A DNA stretch of 64,000 bases from DATHTS01 sp041940425 (GTDB lineage Bacteria > Acidobacteriota > Blastocatellia > Pyrinomonadales > Pyrinomonadaceae). A program made the translations under genes and the position numbers. The notes beneath the pieces are model-generated. The model ran no database searches. It was given only the letters and a program-made list of their open reading frames with translations, and was not told the origin of the DNA. The stretch spans positions 39,393 to 103,392 of the forward strand of contig JBGTSF010000007.1 in the NCBI GenBank assembly GCA_041940425.1. The letters are read 5' to 3'. Below, piece by piece: positions 51,626-61,005 of this stretch (the stretch's first letter is position 1; each line of letters opens with the position of its first letter).

Positions 51626-51635
51626 ATCAAAATAA

Positions 51636-52337
51636 ATGTCTTTACCGACCAGCACTTTAATAGAAACTCCGATCTTACAGGAATTGAATGCCGTCGGCGG
51701 TGCGGACGACGTTCGATTTATTTATGAAAGATTAATTCCTTACTTCACTTCGTTATCAGACGCAGATATTTCTCAAATCGTCCAAGGCAAAAATTCGAGT
51801 TGGAAAAAAGCGGTGCAAAAAGCCGGGAAATCTCTCGATGAAAAAAAACTCATTTCAAGAAATCGCGGTATTTGGGAAATCACACCGACCGGAAGAGAAA
51901 GAGTTTTATCGGAAAACACAGATTTCGCAGTGACAAAAAAAGAATCCAAACCTTTGACACATCAAACTATTCAAAATTTGCTTCTGGAAATTGGTCAGAT
52001 TCTCGGTTATGCGACCGAAATGGAATTCGAATATTTTGATGTCGTCTGGCGCGAATCGGAAACCAGCAGGAGAATTTCGCATGTCTTCGAAGTCCAGAGC
52101 AAGGGCAATATTGATTCGGCGTTTGCGAAACTCAAACGCGCTTTTGACGCGCAGCGGTCAAAGCCTTTTTTGGTTCTGGCGAGCGAACGCGATACAAATC
52201 GTGCGAGAAAATCTTTGGAAAACGAATTCCGCGAATTGAGAAATGTCATTTCAATTTTAAGTTTTGTCGAAATCCGCAAAACTTTTGAAAATTTAAAGGA
52301 GATCGAAAACATTCTGCCGAAACTTTTGGACAGTTAA
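51636..52337 (+). CDS. Winged-helix plus PD-(D/E)XK-like protein, putative nuclease
   Basis: 233 residues. The N-terminal part (about 1-95) looks like the Mrr N-terminal winged helix of restriction enzymes (PILQELNAVGG..., SWKKAVQKAGKSLDEKKLI, GIWEITPTGRERVL). The C-terminal part (about 110-233) could be a PD-(D/E)XK-type core: EFEYFDVVWRE near 130-140 for the Asp, SHVFEVQSKGNIDSAFAKLK near 148-167 for the E-x-Q(K) strand, then KPFLVLASERDTNRAR. The active-site assignment is inference: the usual Lys of ExK reads Gln here. It may be a single-gene nuclease or a non-catalytic relative. No methyltransferase beside it. Confidence 0.55.
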   Translation: MSLPTSTLIETPILQELNAVGGADDVRFIYERLIPYFTSLSDADISQIVQGKNSSWKKAVQKAGKSLDEKKLISRNRGIWEITPTGRERVLSENTDFAVTKKESKPLTHQTIQNLLLEIGQILGYATEMEFEYFDVVWRESETSRRISHVFEVQSKGNIDSAFAKLKRAFDAQRSKPFLVLASERDTNRARKSLENEFRELRNVISILSFVEIRKTFENLKEIENILPKLLDS

Positions 52338-52401
52338 TTTTTCTCTTGAAATAAGTTAAAATACGAATCGTTTCAAACTTTAAGAAAAAACTAAATATAT
52401 T

Positions 52402-52989
52402 ATGAATTTTCCAATCGAACTAAGTTTTAAGATTCTGGCTTTGGCAAGTCAGATTTATATCCGCGACGCGAGCGGGAATATGATCGGCTATGTCAAACAA
52501 AAAATGTTCAAGTTAAAAGAGGACATTAACATTTTTTCCGACGAGAGTCAGACAAACCAAAGATTCAATATCAAAGCCGACCGCGTTATTGATTTTTCCG
52601 CGCGGTATAATTTTACTGACAGCGCGGGCAATCAGCTCGGCTCGATCAAGCGTCAGGGAATGCGCTCGATCTGGCGGGCAAACTACGATATTTTTGATGC
52701 GGGCGGAAATCAGATCTTTAGGATCAACGAAGAAAGCGGATGGGTAAAAGTCGTAGATTCTTTGATCGGCGAGATTCCGATCGTCGGAATGTTCACGGGT
52801 TATGTTTTCAACCCGTCTTACATTGTTTCTAGAACGGACGGAACGCCGGTTGCCCGTGTGCAAAAACAACCCGCATTTTTTGAAGGAAAATTCCAGCTTT
52901 CCGAAATTGGGCAATTGAATGAAAAGGAGGAAACTCAAGTTCTTTTGAGTGTTTTGATGATGATTTTGCTTGAAAGAAAACGAGGCTAA
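52402..52989 (+). CDS. LURP-one-related / Tubby-C-like fold protein
   Basis: 195 residues resembling the LURP-one (scramblase-like, Tubby C-terminal) fold: SQIYIRDASGNMIGYVKQKMF near 17-37, YNFTDSAGNQLGSIKRQGMR, YDIFDAGGNQIFRINEESGW and YIVSRTDGTPVARVQKQPAF. Each repeat is a strand, a D/G turn and a strand, and the buried C-terminal hydrophobic helix is VLLSVLMMILLERK. Function in bacteria unknown; probably membrane- or lipid-associated. Ends 11 bp before mutS. Confidence 0.75.
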   Translation: MNFPIELSFKILALASQIYIRDASGNMIGYVKQKMFKLKEDINIFSDESQTNQRFNIKADRVIDFSARYNFTDSAGNQLGSIKRQGMRSIWRANYDIFDAGGNQIFRINEESGWVKVVDSLIGEIPIVGMFTGYVFNPSYIVSRTDGTPVARVQKQPAFFEGKFQLSEIGQLNEKEETQVLLSVLMMILLERKRG

Positions 52990-53000
52990 ACATTAGTTTT

Positions 53001-55583
53001 ATGAAGGGCGAAACGCCGATCAGACGACAATATCTGGAAATCAAGAAGAATCACGAAGACGCGATTCTTCTTTTTCGTCTGGGCGATTTTTACGAAGCCT
53101 TCGACGACGACGCGCGTCTTCTGTCCAGAGAACTCGACATCGCCCTGACCTCGAAACCGATGGGAAAAAATATGCGCGTTCCGCTCGCCGGAGTTCCCTT
53201 CCATTCGCTCGAACGCCATCTCGCCACTCTGATCTCGCGTGGACATCGCGTGGCGATCTGTGAACAAACCTCGACTTTTCCCGTCAAAGGCGACGACGGA
53301 AAAAAACTTATCAAGCGCGAAGTTACGCGTGTTGTAACCGCCGGAACGGTCATCGAACCGCAACTGCTTGATAGTAAAACGAACAATTATCTCGTTTCCT
53401 TTATCAGCGACGGTTTAACAGCCGGTATTGCTTACGCCGACATCACGACCGGGGATTTTGCCGTAACGGAAATTCCGAATAGAGACGCGGTTGCCGAACT
53501 TCAGAGACTTGCGCCTGCCGAGGTTTTGATCGCCGACACCCAGGAAGAATTTAGCAACCGCGATTTGCCGAAGTTTGTTACTCGTTTGAATTCTGCTTTT
53601 TTCGATTTTGATAACGCAAAAAAAACTCTCTTTAAGCAATTTTCGACTACGACTTTAAAACCTTTCGGTTTAGATAAATCGAATTTAGCGGTTCGCGCCG
53701 CCGGAGCATTAGCCGCTTATTTGAAAACGACACAAGCGGCGACCGCCGATCAACTTTCCCGTTTGACGAGCTATGACGCGGGCGAGTTTATGCAGTTGGA
53801 TTCGAACTCGATGCGGAGTCTGGAAATTTTACAAAGCGAAACCGGGACGAGTCTTCTGTCATTAATTGACAGTACAAAAACCGCGATGGGCGGAAGACTT
53901 TTGCGGAAATGGCTCAAACAGCCCCTGCTCGACTGCGCCGAAATTTACCGCCGTCAGGAATATATCGCGTGGCTCAAAGAAAAAAAACAGGAACGCGAAT
54001 CGCTGACGGAAATTTTATCCGACATCAAAGATTTGGAACGGCTTTCGAGCCGCGCCAAAGCGAATCTGATCTCGCCTTACGAACTTAGGGTATTCGGAAA
54101 AAGCCTGGAGTTGATCCCGAAAATCAAACTTATTTTACAAAATGACACCGTTCGTTTCGGCAAACTTTTAGCCGAATTGCCGGAATGCAAAAAGGTCGCG
54201 CAATTGATCGAAGCTTCGATTTCCGATGAATTGCCCAATCGCTACAACGAACAGGTCGGGATCATTCGCCCGGGATTTTCCGATGAACTGGATAAACTGC
54301 GCGTCGCTTTAAAAGACGGGAAAAAATTTCTCAAAGCACTGGAAAGCCGTGAACGCGAGAGAACCGGAATCAAATCTCTGCGCGTCGGTTTTAATAAAGT
54401 TTTCGGTTATTTTATCGAAGTAACAAAACCGAATCTTCATCTCGTCCCGTCCGACTACTCCAGAAAACAGACGCTCGTGCCGTCGGAAAGATTCGTTACG
54501 CTCGAATTAAAAGAACACGAATCAATGGTGATTCACGCTGAAGAACGAATTTCGGAACTCGAAAATAATCTTTTTCGCCAAATCTGCACCGAAGTCGGAA
54601 AAGCGAAAACCGAAATTTCGCTGACCGCTTCGACCATCGCATATCTTGATGTGATTGGTTCGCTTGCAAGTGTTGCGGACGAATTTGATTATTGCCGACC
54701 GACTGTAAACGAGACCTCGCTTTTGCGAATAAAAAACGGTTGTCATCCGGTTTTGCAAAAAATACTTCGTGAAGAAAACAAAAATTATATTGCGAACGAT
54801 GCCGCACTTGGCGGAAACGGCGCGCCGCAGATCGCTCTGATTACCGGACCGAACGCGTCGGGAAAATCAACATATCTCAGACAGATCGCGCTTTGCGTAA
54901 TTCTCGCGCAAATTGGCTCGTTCGTTCCGGCGGATGAAGCGGTCGTCGGAATTTGCGACCGGATTTTTACGCGCATCGGTTTATATGACCGGATCGGAAG
55001 CGGCGAATCAACTTTTATGACGGAGATGATCGAAACCGCCGAGATTCTGCATCACGCCGCGCCGAACAGTTTGATTTTACTCGACGAACTAGGTCGCGGG
55101 ACTTCGACATACGACGGTCTGGCGGTTGCTCGCGCGGTTCTGGAATTTATCCATAATCATCCGAAATTAAAATCCCGGACGCTTTTTGCGACGCATTATC
55201 ACGAACTTGCCGAACTCGATAGTTTACTTCCGAATCTCGAAAACCTGCATTTTTTGATTGACGAAAAAGATGGGAAATTGACTTTTAAATATAAATTGGA
55301 AAAAGGAACAGCACTGAAAAGTTACGGCGTTTACGCCGCCAAACTTGCCGGACTTCCGAAACCTGTTGTCCGCCGCGCCGAAGAACTTCTGATCGAATAC
55401 GAAAGCGAACAGGAAACGGATTTTCAGAATAAATCGGACGAAGCGGAAACCGAAATAGAAACTAAATTAAGCGAGATTGACACCGACGCGCTTTCACCGG
55501 TCGAAGCTCTGATGAAAATTTACGAACTGCAAAAACTGCTTCCGAAAAGAAAAAACAAAAATCTAAAAAAAGCCGTTAGCTAG
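53001..55583 (+). CDS. mutS: DNA mismatch repair protein MutS
   Basis: 860 residues with full MutS architecture. Mismatch-binding N-domain starts near GETPIRRQYLEIKKNH with the FxE motif as LFRLGDFYEAFDDDA; connector and lever helices follow. The ATPase has Walker A LITGPNASGKSTYLRQIALC near 613-632, SFVPADEA, STFMTEMIETAEIL and Walker B LILLDELGRGTSTYDG. FATHYHELAELDSLL follows, then a short C-terminal tail for tetramers (SPVEALMKIYELQKLL). The start agrees with the family. The stop is followed three bases later by the GATTTTC heptamer repeat at 55587. Confidence 0.97.
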   Translation: MKGETPIRRQYLEIKKNHEDAILLFRLGDFYEAFDDDARLLSRELDIALTSKPMGKNMRVPLAGVPFHSLERHLATLISRGHRVAICEQTSTFPVKGDDGKKLIKREVTRVVTAGTVIEPQLLDSKTNNYLVSFISDGLTAGIAYADITTGDFAVTEIPNRDAVAELQRLAPAEVLIADTQEEFSNRDLPKFVTRLNSAFFDFDNAKKTLFKQFSTTTLKPFGLDKSNLAVRAAGALAAYLKTTQAATADQLSRLTSYDAGEFMQLDSNSMRSLEILQSETGTSLLSLIDSTKTAMGGRLLRKWLKQPLLDCAEIYRRQEYIAWLKEKKQERESLTEILSDIKDLERLSSRAKANLISPYELRVFGKSLELIPKIKLILQNDTVRFGKLLAELPECKKVAQLIEASISDELPNRYNEQVGIIRPGFSDELDKLRVALKDGKKFLKALESRERERTGIKSLRVGFNKVFGYFIEVTKPNLHLVPSDYSRKQTLVPSERFVTLELKEHESMVIHAEERISELENNLFRQICTEVGKAKTEISLTASTIAYLDVIGSLASVADEFDYCRPTVNETSLLRIKNGCHPVLQKILREENKNYIANDAALGGNGAPQIALITGPNASGKSTYLRQIALCVILAQIGSFVPADEAVVGICDRIFTRIGLYDRIGSGESTFMTEMIETAEILHHAAPNSLILLDELGRGTSTYDGLAVARAVLEFIHNHPKLKSRTLFATHYHELAELDSLLPNLENLHFLIDEKDGKLTFKYKLEKGTALKSYGVYAAKLAGLPKPVVRRAEELLIEYESEQETDFQNKSDEAETEIETKLSEIDTDALSPVEALMKIYELQKLLPKRKNKNLKKAVS

Positions 55584-55586
55584 TTG

Positions 55587-55767
55587 GATTTTCGATTTTC
55601 GATTTTCGATTTTTTTTTGGTTTATCTATTTTGAAAAGTTTTGTGAAATGGTTTTAACTAATTCTTTATTTATTTTCTATCCAAATTTTTCAGTTTTAAT
55701 TTGGTAAGACGATTGAGAATCAAATATCAATCGCAAATCGAAAATCGAAAATCGAAAATCGAAAATT
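55587..55767. repeat. Heptamer inverted repeat after mutS with a long spacer
   Basis: Left arm 55587-55614 is three GATTTTC units plus GATTTTT. Right arm 55733-55767 is five heptamers (GCAAATC, GAAAATC three times, GAAAATT) in reverse orientation. The 118-base spacer has no long open frame but holds a CCAAAT/ATTTGG hairpin near 55681-55704. It lies between mutS and the SIS gene; the right arm ends 7 bp before ATG 55774. Confidence 0.85.
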
Positions 55768-55773
55768 TTAAAT

Positions 55774-56802
55774 ATGTCTTTAATGCTCGAAGAAATCGAA
55801 GAACAGCCAACCGTTTTGGAAAAAACGATCAACAATGAAAAGGGAAAAATAAAAAAACTCGGCGAATTTCTTCGCTCGAAAGACATTGATCTGATCGTCA
55901 TCGCCGCGCGCGGAAGTTCCGATAACGCTTCTCTATTCGGTCGTTATTTGTTGGAAATCACAGCCGGAATTCCGGTTTCGCTTTCCGCTCCCTCGGTTTA
56001 CACGCTTTACGATGCGCGAATTGATCTTTCAAGGGCATTGGTCATCGGCGTTTCGCAATCGGGCGAAGGCGTTGACATCAATCATGTTCTCGAATCGGCA
56101 AAAAAATCAGGCGCGTTCACTCTCGGCATAACAAATGAATCCGATTCTTCGATGGCGAAAATCGCCGACGAAACTTTGCTCATTCACGCCGGACGCGAAA
56201 AATCGGTCGCCGCGACAAAAACCTACACCGGACAGATGCTGCATTTTTATCATCTTGCCGAGGCGTTTTCTCAAAAGAATCTATCTATTGAAAAAATTCC
56301 GCCGTTTACCGAACAATCATTAAGTCATCGCGCCGAAATCGAAAGAATCGTCGAGCGTTATCTTTTTATGGAAAACTGCGTCGTCGTGGGGCGCGGTTTG
56401 AATTACGGAAATTCTTACGAACTCGCTTTGAAATTGATGGAAACCTGTTATGTCGTCGCCGAAAGATTTTCTTCCGCCGACTTTTTTCACGGTCCGCTGG
56501 CGGTCGTCGAACGCCGTTTTCCGGTCATTCTTTTCGCTCCGGGCGGCGTTACGCGGCAAAGCAATCTCGATCTGCTCGAACGACTGAAAGAGCTTCATGC
56601 GGACAGTTTTTCGATCACCAATGATGAAGAAATCGCCCGTTCGAGTTTGATAAATTTAAAGCTTTCGGGCGAGATTGACGAATTTTTATCGCCGATCCCG
56701 TTTATCGTTCCGGCGCAAATGTTCGCCGCCCTTTTAGCCGAAGCCAAAGGCATCAACCCCGACGAACCGCGCTCGCTTTCAAAAGTTACGAAAACGCTTT
56801 AG
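55774..56802 (+). CDS. SIS-domain sugar isomerase (GlmS C-terminal-like)
   Basis: 342 residues with two SIS domains, like the isomerase half of GlmS but without the glutaminase part. Seen: MLEEIEEQPTVLEKTI at the start, IVIAARGSSDNASLFGRYLL near 43-62, VIGVSQSGEGVD near 91-102, GITNESDSSMAKIADETLLI near 117-136, EKSVAATKTYTGQML near 141-155, and the second SIS block SSADFFHGPLAVVERRFPVI. Probably a glucosamine-6-phosphate deaminase (NagB-II type) or another aldose-ketose isomerase on amino sugars. The exact substrate is inference. Confidence 0.82.
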   Translation: MSLMLEEIEEQPTVLEKTINNEKGKIKKLGEFLRSKDIDLIVIAARGSSDNASLFGRYLLEITAGIPVSLSAPSVYTLYDARIDLSRALVIGVSQSGEGVDINHVLESAKKSGAFTLGITNESDSSMAKIADETLLIHAGREKSVAATKTYTGQMLHFYHLAEAFSQKNLSIEKIPPFTEQSLSHRAEIERIVERYLFMENCVVVGRGLNYGNSYELALKLMETCYVVAERFSSADFFHGPLAVVERRFPVILFAPGGVTRQSNLDLLERLKELHADSFSITNDEEIARSSLINLKLSGEIDEFLSPIPFIVPAQMFAALLAEAKGINPDEPRSLSKVTKTL

Positions 56803-56814
56803 CATTTTGTCACG

Positions 56815-58104
56815 ATGAAATTTTCATACGAAAATACTTTCTCCAGGCTGATGATTTTGCTCGTTTTTTCGTTGGCATTTCAATATCCTTTCGTTTTCAT
56901 TTTCGGTCAGCGAATTCCCTACACGGATTTTATTTTTATACCTGTTTTTCTATTTTGGATATTCGGTGTTTTGTTACAAAAACTTCAGTTTAAGTTTCAC
57001 TTTTTTTACCTTCTACTTGCCTTTTATCTTTTCGTCCTTTTAATTTCGGTCGTATTTTCGGCAAATCCGAAATCTAGTTTGATAAAATTTGCCGGTGAGA
57101 TTTATCTGGTTTCGCTGTTCGTAGTTACTTTCAATTTCATCGAAAATCTAAATGATTTAAAAAACCTGACATTGGCTTGGTTGTGCGGCACGCTTTTCGT
57201 TTTGCTGATCGGATTTTTCACGATTTTTTTATTTTATTTCGATTCTCAAAATTCCTTTTTATCAATTTTTCTCAATCATTACGGCACGGTTCCGGTCGGA
57301 AATTATCCGCGCATCAAAGCAACTTTTTTTCACAGCAATATGCTTTGTAATTACCTTTCAGTAAGTCTTTTGCTGGCGATTGCGGCGGAAAAAATCGGTT
57401 GGATAAATTCAAAATTTTCCAAGTTTTTGATTGCTCTGATTTTATTCATTTCTTTGTTCACATTTTCTCCCGGCTTGGGTGGAATTGCTTTAAGTTTGGG
57501 AATTTTAGGTTGGCTTTTTTACAAATCGGAAAATCGAAAACTCATTGCAAATGTAAGTTTATTTGCCGGAATTTTTATCTCGCTCATTTTTATTATTTTG
57601 CTGTTTTTTGCGATGCAGAAACATCCGACCGCGCCGTTTGTTTTTCAAATTCCATTTACCGGATTAGAAATCTTTCCGTCATCGCGAGTGATGGTTTGGT
57701 TGGCGACATCTGAAACTTTCATTAATAATTTTTGGAACGGCATCGGTCTGGGTATAGATGTCTGCCGCGTCAGATATCTGAATCCTTCGGGAGTTTTAGA
57801 AGATTTGCGCGACGGGCATAACACGATCTTAAATGTCGCGGCGCAAGCCGGAATTTTTGGATTGATCTCTATTGTGGCAATTATTATTTACTTTTTGAAA
57901 AAGATTTTTAAGTTTAAAGTAATTAAGACAAATGACGGTCTCCTTTACAACTGTTTAGGGCTGGCAATTTTATCCGCCTTTATTTATCAGGGCTTCGGCG
58001 GTTCATTTGAGGAAACGCGGCATTTATGGGTTTTGTTCGGTATGTTTTTTTCGGTTGAAAAAATGTCGGAGAAGGCAGCCGCCGTTCCCGGTTCCGCTTC
58101 GTAA
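56815..58104 (+). CDS. O-antigen ligase-like (Wzy_C) membrane protein
   Basis: 429 residues with about ten or eleven transmembrane helices and a larger periplasmic loop (about 270-325) containing SSRVMVWLATSETFINNFWNGI, GLGIDVC and DGHNTILNVAAQAG, the pattern of the O-antigen ligase / Wzy-C family (Arg and His in the loop before the last helices). It would attach or polymerise glycan chains on the periplasmic side. It starts 12 bp after the SIS gene, an amino-sugar enzyme, suggesting a glycan-related pair. Acceptor unknown. Confidence 0.78.
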   Translation: MKFSYENTFSRLMILLVFSLAFQYPFVFIFGQRIPYTDFIFIPVFLFWIFGVLLQKLQFKFHFFYLLLAFYLFVLLISVVFSANPKSSLIKFAGEIYLVSLFVVTFNFIENLNDLKNLTLAWLCGTLFVLLIGFFTIFLFYFDSQNSFLSIFLNHYGTVPVGNYPRIKATFFHSNMLCNYLSVSLLLAIAAEKIGWINSKFSKFLIALILFISLFTFSPGLGGIALSLGILGWLFYKSENRKLIANVSLFAGIFISLIFIILLFFAMQKHPTAPFVFQIPFTGLEIFPSSRVMVWLATSETFINNFWNGIGLGIDVCRVRYLNPSGVLEDLRDGHNTILNVAAQAGIFGLISIVAIIIYFLKKIFKFKVIKTNDGLLYNCLGLAILSAFIYQGFGGSFEETRHLWVLFGMFFSVEKMSEKAAAVPGSAS

Positions 58105-58105
58105 A

Positions 58106-59422
58106 TTAATTTCCCTGTCCGATTGCCTGAAGCAAAGCATGACGCATTTCACCCGCGGTTCGCCAGCGGTCGGCGACGTCTTTAACCAGAGCTTTTTCGA
58201 TGACGTATGCGACATTCGGCGGAACTTCGTTTGTTCGATGAGCAATCGGAATGATCGGTTTTTCAAAGATTGCTTTGACGGTTTCGGAAATTCCGGCTTT
58301 CGGACTGATGTCGAGCGCGTGAGCTCCGGTCAAAAGGCTGTATGCGGTCATACCGGTCGCGTAAATATCCGACGGCGGACGGACTTCTTTAAAATCCCTG
58401 ACCTGTTCGGGCGGCATATAAGCGATCGTTCCGGCAACGTCGCCGACCATAGTTACGCCGCTCATTCCCGTTTGCTTAAAACTTTTCGCCAGACCGAAAT
58501 CCGTAATTTTCGCCACGACGTTAGGGAAATTTCCTTCGATCAGGATATTTTGCTCTTTTACGTCGCGGTGAACAAAACCGAGATTGTGCGCGAAGTCCAA
58601 TGCCGCCAGAGTTTGTTCGATAATTTTTGCGACGATCTGATAATGAAGTTTTCCGCCGTATTGTTTGGAAACTTTCGAGGCGTCCAATCCGGTTATATAT
58701 TCCGTTACGAGATAAACGATCCCGTTATGCGTTCCGTGTTCGATATAGCCGACGATATTCGGATGTTTAAGACTTGCCGAAACCTCTATCTCGCGCATAA
58801 ATCTTTTTAATGATTGCTCGCTGACGGCTACTTCCGGCAGAAGGGTTTTAACGGCGACGGCGCGACCGTCTTTATTAGCGCGGGCAAGCATCACGCTTCC
58901 CATTCCGCCCTGACCGAGAATGCGGATCATCTGATAGTTCGGAATCGGCTGAGGATTTTCCCGGAGTTTAACGCGGCAATCGTCGCACAGATAAGTCAAT
59001 TTGGCATCGGGACGCGAGGCTTCGGCTTCGGCAAGCATTCCGCAGTTCAGACATTCGACCGTGATGATCGAGGGCGTCGTCGCTTCGAGGTTGCGCGGAA
59101 CGGATGAGTGAATGTCAAATCCGTCGGCACGGATTTCGACTTCGAGAACGGTTTCCCCGCCCTGAATGCGGTCGCCGCTTTTCAAGTGAGCGGTTTCGAC
59201 GCGGATGCCGTTAACGAAAGTACCGTTCGTCGAACCGAGATCGCGCAGGAAAATCTGCGGCGGAGCGATTTCCAGAATGCAGTGATTGCGTGAGAAAAAA
59301 CGGTCGTGCGGCAGGCAGAAATGCGAATCTTCGCTTCGCCCGATAAGAAAAGTGTCGTGTTGTTCAAACGTAAATATGCGTCCTGTTTGAGGTCCCGCAA
59401 CCACGCGCAATGTTACAATCAT
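58106..59422 (-). CDS. FHA-domain Ser/Thr protein kinase
   Basis: 438 residues. FHA domain (1-100): FLIGRSEDSHF, SRNHCILE and GSTNGTFVNGIRV, the pThr-binding residues. Then a zinc-ribbon-like CLNCGMLAEAE...LCDDC linker (about 123-148) and a kinase domain (about 160-438): GQGGMGSVMLAR as P-loop, AVAVKTLLPEV with Lys, FVHRDVKEQNIL catalytic loop, KITDFGLAKSF DFG motif, a TMVGDVAGTIAYMPPEQV activation loop. No membrane helix. It may read phosphothreonine made by another kinase, perhaps the one at 61006. Downstream of a pair of zinc-ribbon protein genes in the same direction. Confidence 0.92.
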   Translation of the reverse strand: MIVTLRVVAGPQTGRIFTFEQHDTFLIGRSEDSHFCLPHDRFFSRNHCILEIAPPQIFLRDLGSTNGTFVNGIRVETAHLKSGDRIQGGETVLEVEIRADGFDIHSSVPRNLEATTPSIITVECLNCGMLAEAEASRPDAKLTYLCDDCRVKLRENPQPIPNYQMIRILGQGGMGSVMLARANKDGRAVAVKTLLPEVAVSEQSLKRFMREIEVSASLKHPNIVGYIEHGTHNGIVYLVTEYITGLDASKVSKQYGGKLHYQIVAKIIEQTLAALDFAHNLGFVHRDVKEQNILIEGNFPNVVAKITDFGLAKSFKQTGMSGVTMVGDVAGTIAYMPPEQVRDFKEVRPPSDIYATGMTAYSLLTGAHALDISPKAGISETVKAIFEKPIIPIAHRTNEVPPNVAYVIEKALVKDVADRWRTAGEMRHALLQAIGQGN

Positions 59423-59440
59423 TTCGTTATTTTCATCAGA

Positions 59441-59917
59441 TCAAAGATTTCCGATAATTGCAATTAAGATAAAAATAAATCCGCTCACCAACCCGATCGC
59501 GCCGAGGATCAAACCGCCGACCGCCAACCCTTTGCCGCCGTATTTTTGCGGATTTTGATCGGCATTTTTCATTCCCAGATAACCGGTGATAATCGCTCCC
59601 AAACCGAGCGGGATTCCGCCGTAACAACAAATCGTCAAAAAACATAAAACACCGAGAACCAGAGAAATTATCGGAAGCGTCTGATCTTGCGAGTAATTTA
59701 CCGCCGGCGGCGAATACGGTGCCTGATATATTTGCTGGTCGGATTTCCCGAACGGCGTTTCGTATTCGGTGTAATTCGGATTTGTCCGGCGCGGCGAATC
59801 CATAAAAACCGTGGGCGGCGGTTCGGATTCTTTTTCCCGTAAGGCTGACCCGTCATTTAGACAAAAATTCAAGGTTTCATCCGTGTAAGTTTGATTACAG
59901 TTCGGGCAAATTTTCAT
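59441..59917 (-). CDS. Zinc-ribbon protein with DUF4190-like membrane segment
   Basis: 158 residues. N-terminal zinc ribbon MKICPNCNQTYTD... with C4/C7 and a second pair represented by FCLNDGS (one Cys), then a linker with PPTVFMDSPRRTNPN. The C-terminal half has a DUF4190-like double membrane segment (TLPIISLVLGVLCFLTICC and LAVGGLILGAIGLVSGFIFI) around the GYLGMKNADQNPQKYGGKG loop. Paralogous to the N-terminus of the next protein. It may be a phosphorylation target of the flanking kinases (inference). Function unknown. Confidence 0.7.
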   Translation of the reverse strand: MKICPNCNQTYTDETLNFCLNDGSALREKESEPPPTVFMDSPRRTNPNYTEYETPFGKSDQQIYQAPYSPPAVNYSQDQTLPIISLVLGVLCFLTICCYGGIPLGLGAIITGYLGMKNADQNPQKYGGKGLAVGGLILGAIGLVSGFIFILIAIIGNL

Positions 59918-59926
59918 AAAAGGATT

Positions 59927-60889
59927 TTATTTTCTGATTTCTAAATTTGAAAAAGCGATGGGCGATGTTCCGCCGACATATAAGCCGGGAACGCCGTTTT
60001 GATAACTATCCGAACTGCTCAAAGTTTCCACCAGTTCGCCGTTGATAAAAAATTTGAATTGTCCGCCGGTGTCCTGAACCTCTAATACATTTTCCTGACT
60101 TCCGCTTTTTATCGCCGAAGAATCTTTCCAGTTGACAACCGTTTTTTCCTGTCCCGGTGAGTGAGTTACCACTCTGTATTTTTGAGTTCTCGTGTTGATC
60201 AAAAAAGCGTAATCCTTGATTAACGGAACCGGATTGCTGTTGATTATCAAACCGTAACCCAGGCTGTTATTGCCGCTTTCGACATCGCGCAGGGTTACTT
60301 TGGTCGTCGCATCGGAAGATTTATAGGTTGACGACGCGACAAGCACATAATAAAAATTACTCTTGGCGGCGTTCATATAAAATTCGTTTCCTCGATAATC
60401 GGTTATTCCCAGATCACGTTTTTCCTGCACCCAAGCGGATAAATTGATCGTGGAAACATCGGAACGGCTGTCGGTCGAGTTATTCGTCGAACTATTAGTT
60501 CTGGTCGAAGTGTTGTTGGCAATATTCGATCCGAAATTAGAATTCCATTTCGGTTCGTTTTCCGCCATACTGCCTAATAAAAGCAGCCCGGCAAATCCGC
60601 CGCCGCACAGCAGAATAACCGCACCGAGAATCCCGACTACCCACAGCCAGGTTTTCGAACTTTTTTTCGATGCCCCGCTGACCTGTGTCGGGACAGCCCA
60701 ATTTTGATTTTCGGTTTGATTGCCGAACGGCTGATTCGACGCGGTTTGCCGCGGCTGATTGATCATTACGGTTTCGGGCAAGGAACCGCCTTCGCTTGCT
60801 CCCATCGGATTTAAAACCGTTCCGTCTTCGAGACAGAAATTCAAACTGGCGTCGGAATAGGTTTTACCGCATTTTGGACAAATTTTCAT
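59927..60889 (-). CDS. Zinc-ribbon, single-pass membrane protein with a lectin-like C-terminal domain
   Basis: 320 residues. N-terminal ribbon MKICPKCGKTYSDASLNFCL, then PETVMINQPRQTASN, one transmembrane helix (WLWVVGILGAVILLCGGGFA, about 85-105), a Ser/Thr/Asn-rich linker (about 115-145) and a C-terminal beta-sandwich (about 150-320) resembling the concanavalin-like/DUF1080-type fold: FYYVLVASST, QFKFFINGELVETLSSS and GVPGLYVGGTSPIAFSNLEI. Outside orientation of the sandwich is likely. The ribbon and the TV-M-PR-T motif are shared with the protein at 59441. Ligand unknown. Confidence 0.7.
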   Translation of the reverse strand: MKICPKCGKTYSDASLNFCLEDGTVLNPMGASEGGSLPETVMINQPRQTASNQPFGNQTENQNWAVPTQVSGASKKSSKTWLWVVGILGAVILLCGGGFAGLLLLGSMAENEPKWNSNFGSNIANNTSTRTNSSTNNSTDSRSDVSTINLSAWVQEKRDLGITDYRGNEFYMNAAKSNFYYVLVASSTYKSSDATTKVTLRDVESGNNSLGYGLIINSNPVPLIKDYAFLINTRTQKYRVVTHSPGQEKTVVNWKDSSAIKSGSQENVLEVQDTGGQFKFFINGELVETLSSSDSYQNGVPGLYVGGTSPIAFSNLEIRK

Positions 60890-61005
60890 TTTTTAATATT
60901 CCGCAAAAATAGAAAAACAAATATTCTGAACGTCTTAAACACATATAAGTATAAGACATTTTGAAAAAACCGTTAAATGAAAATACGGGTTTAGCCTTTA
61001 CTAAT

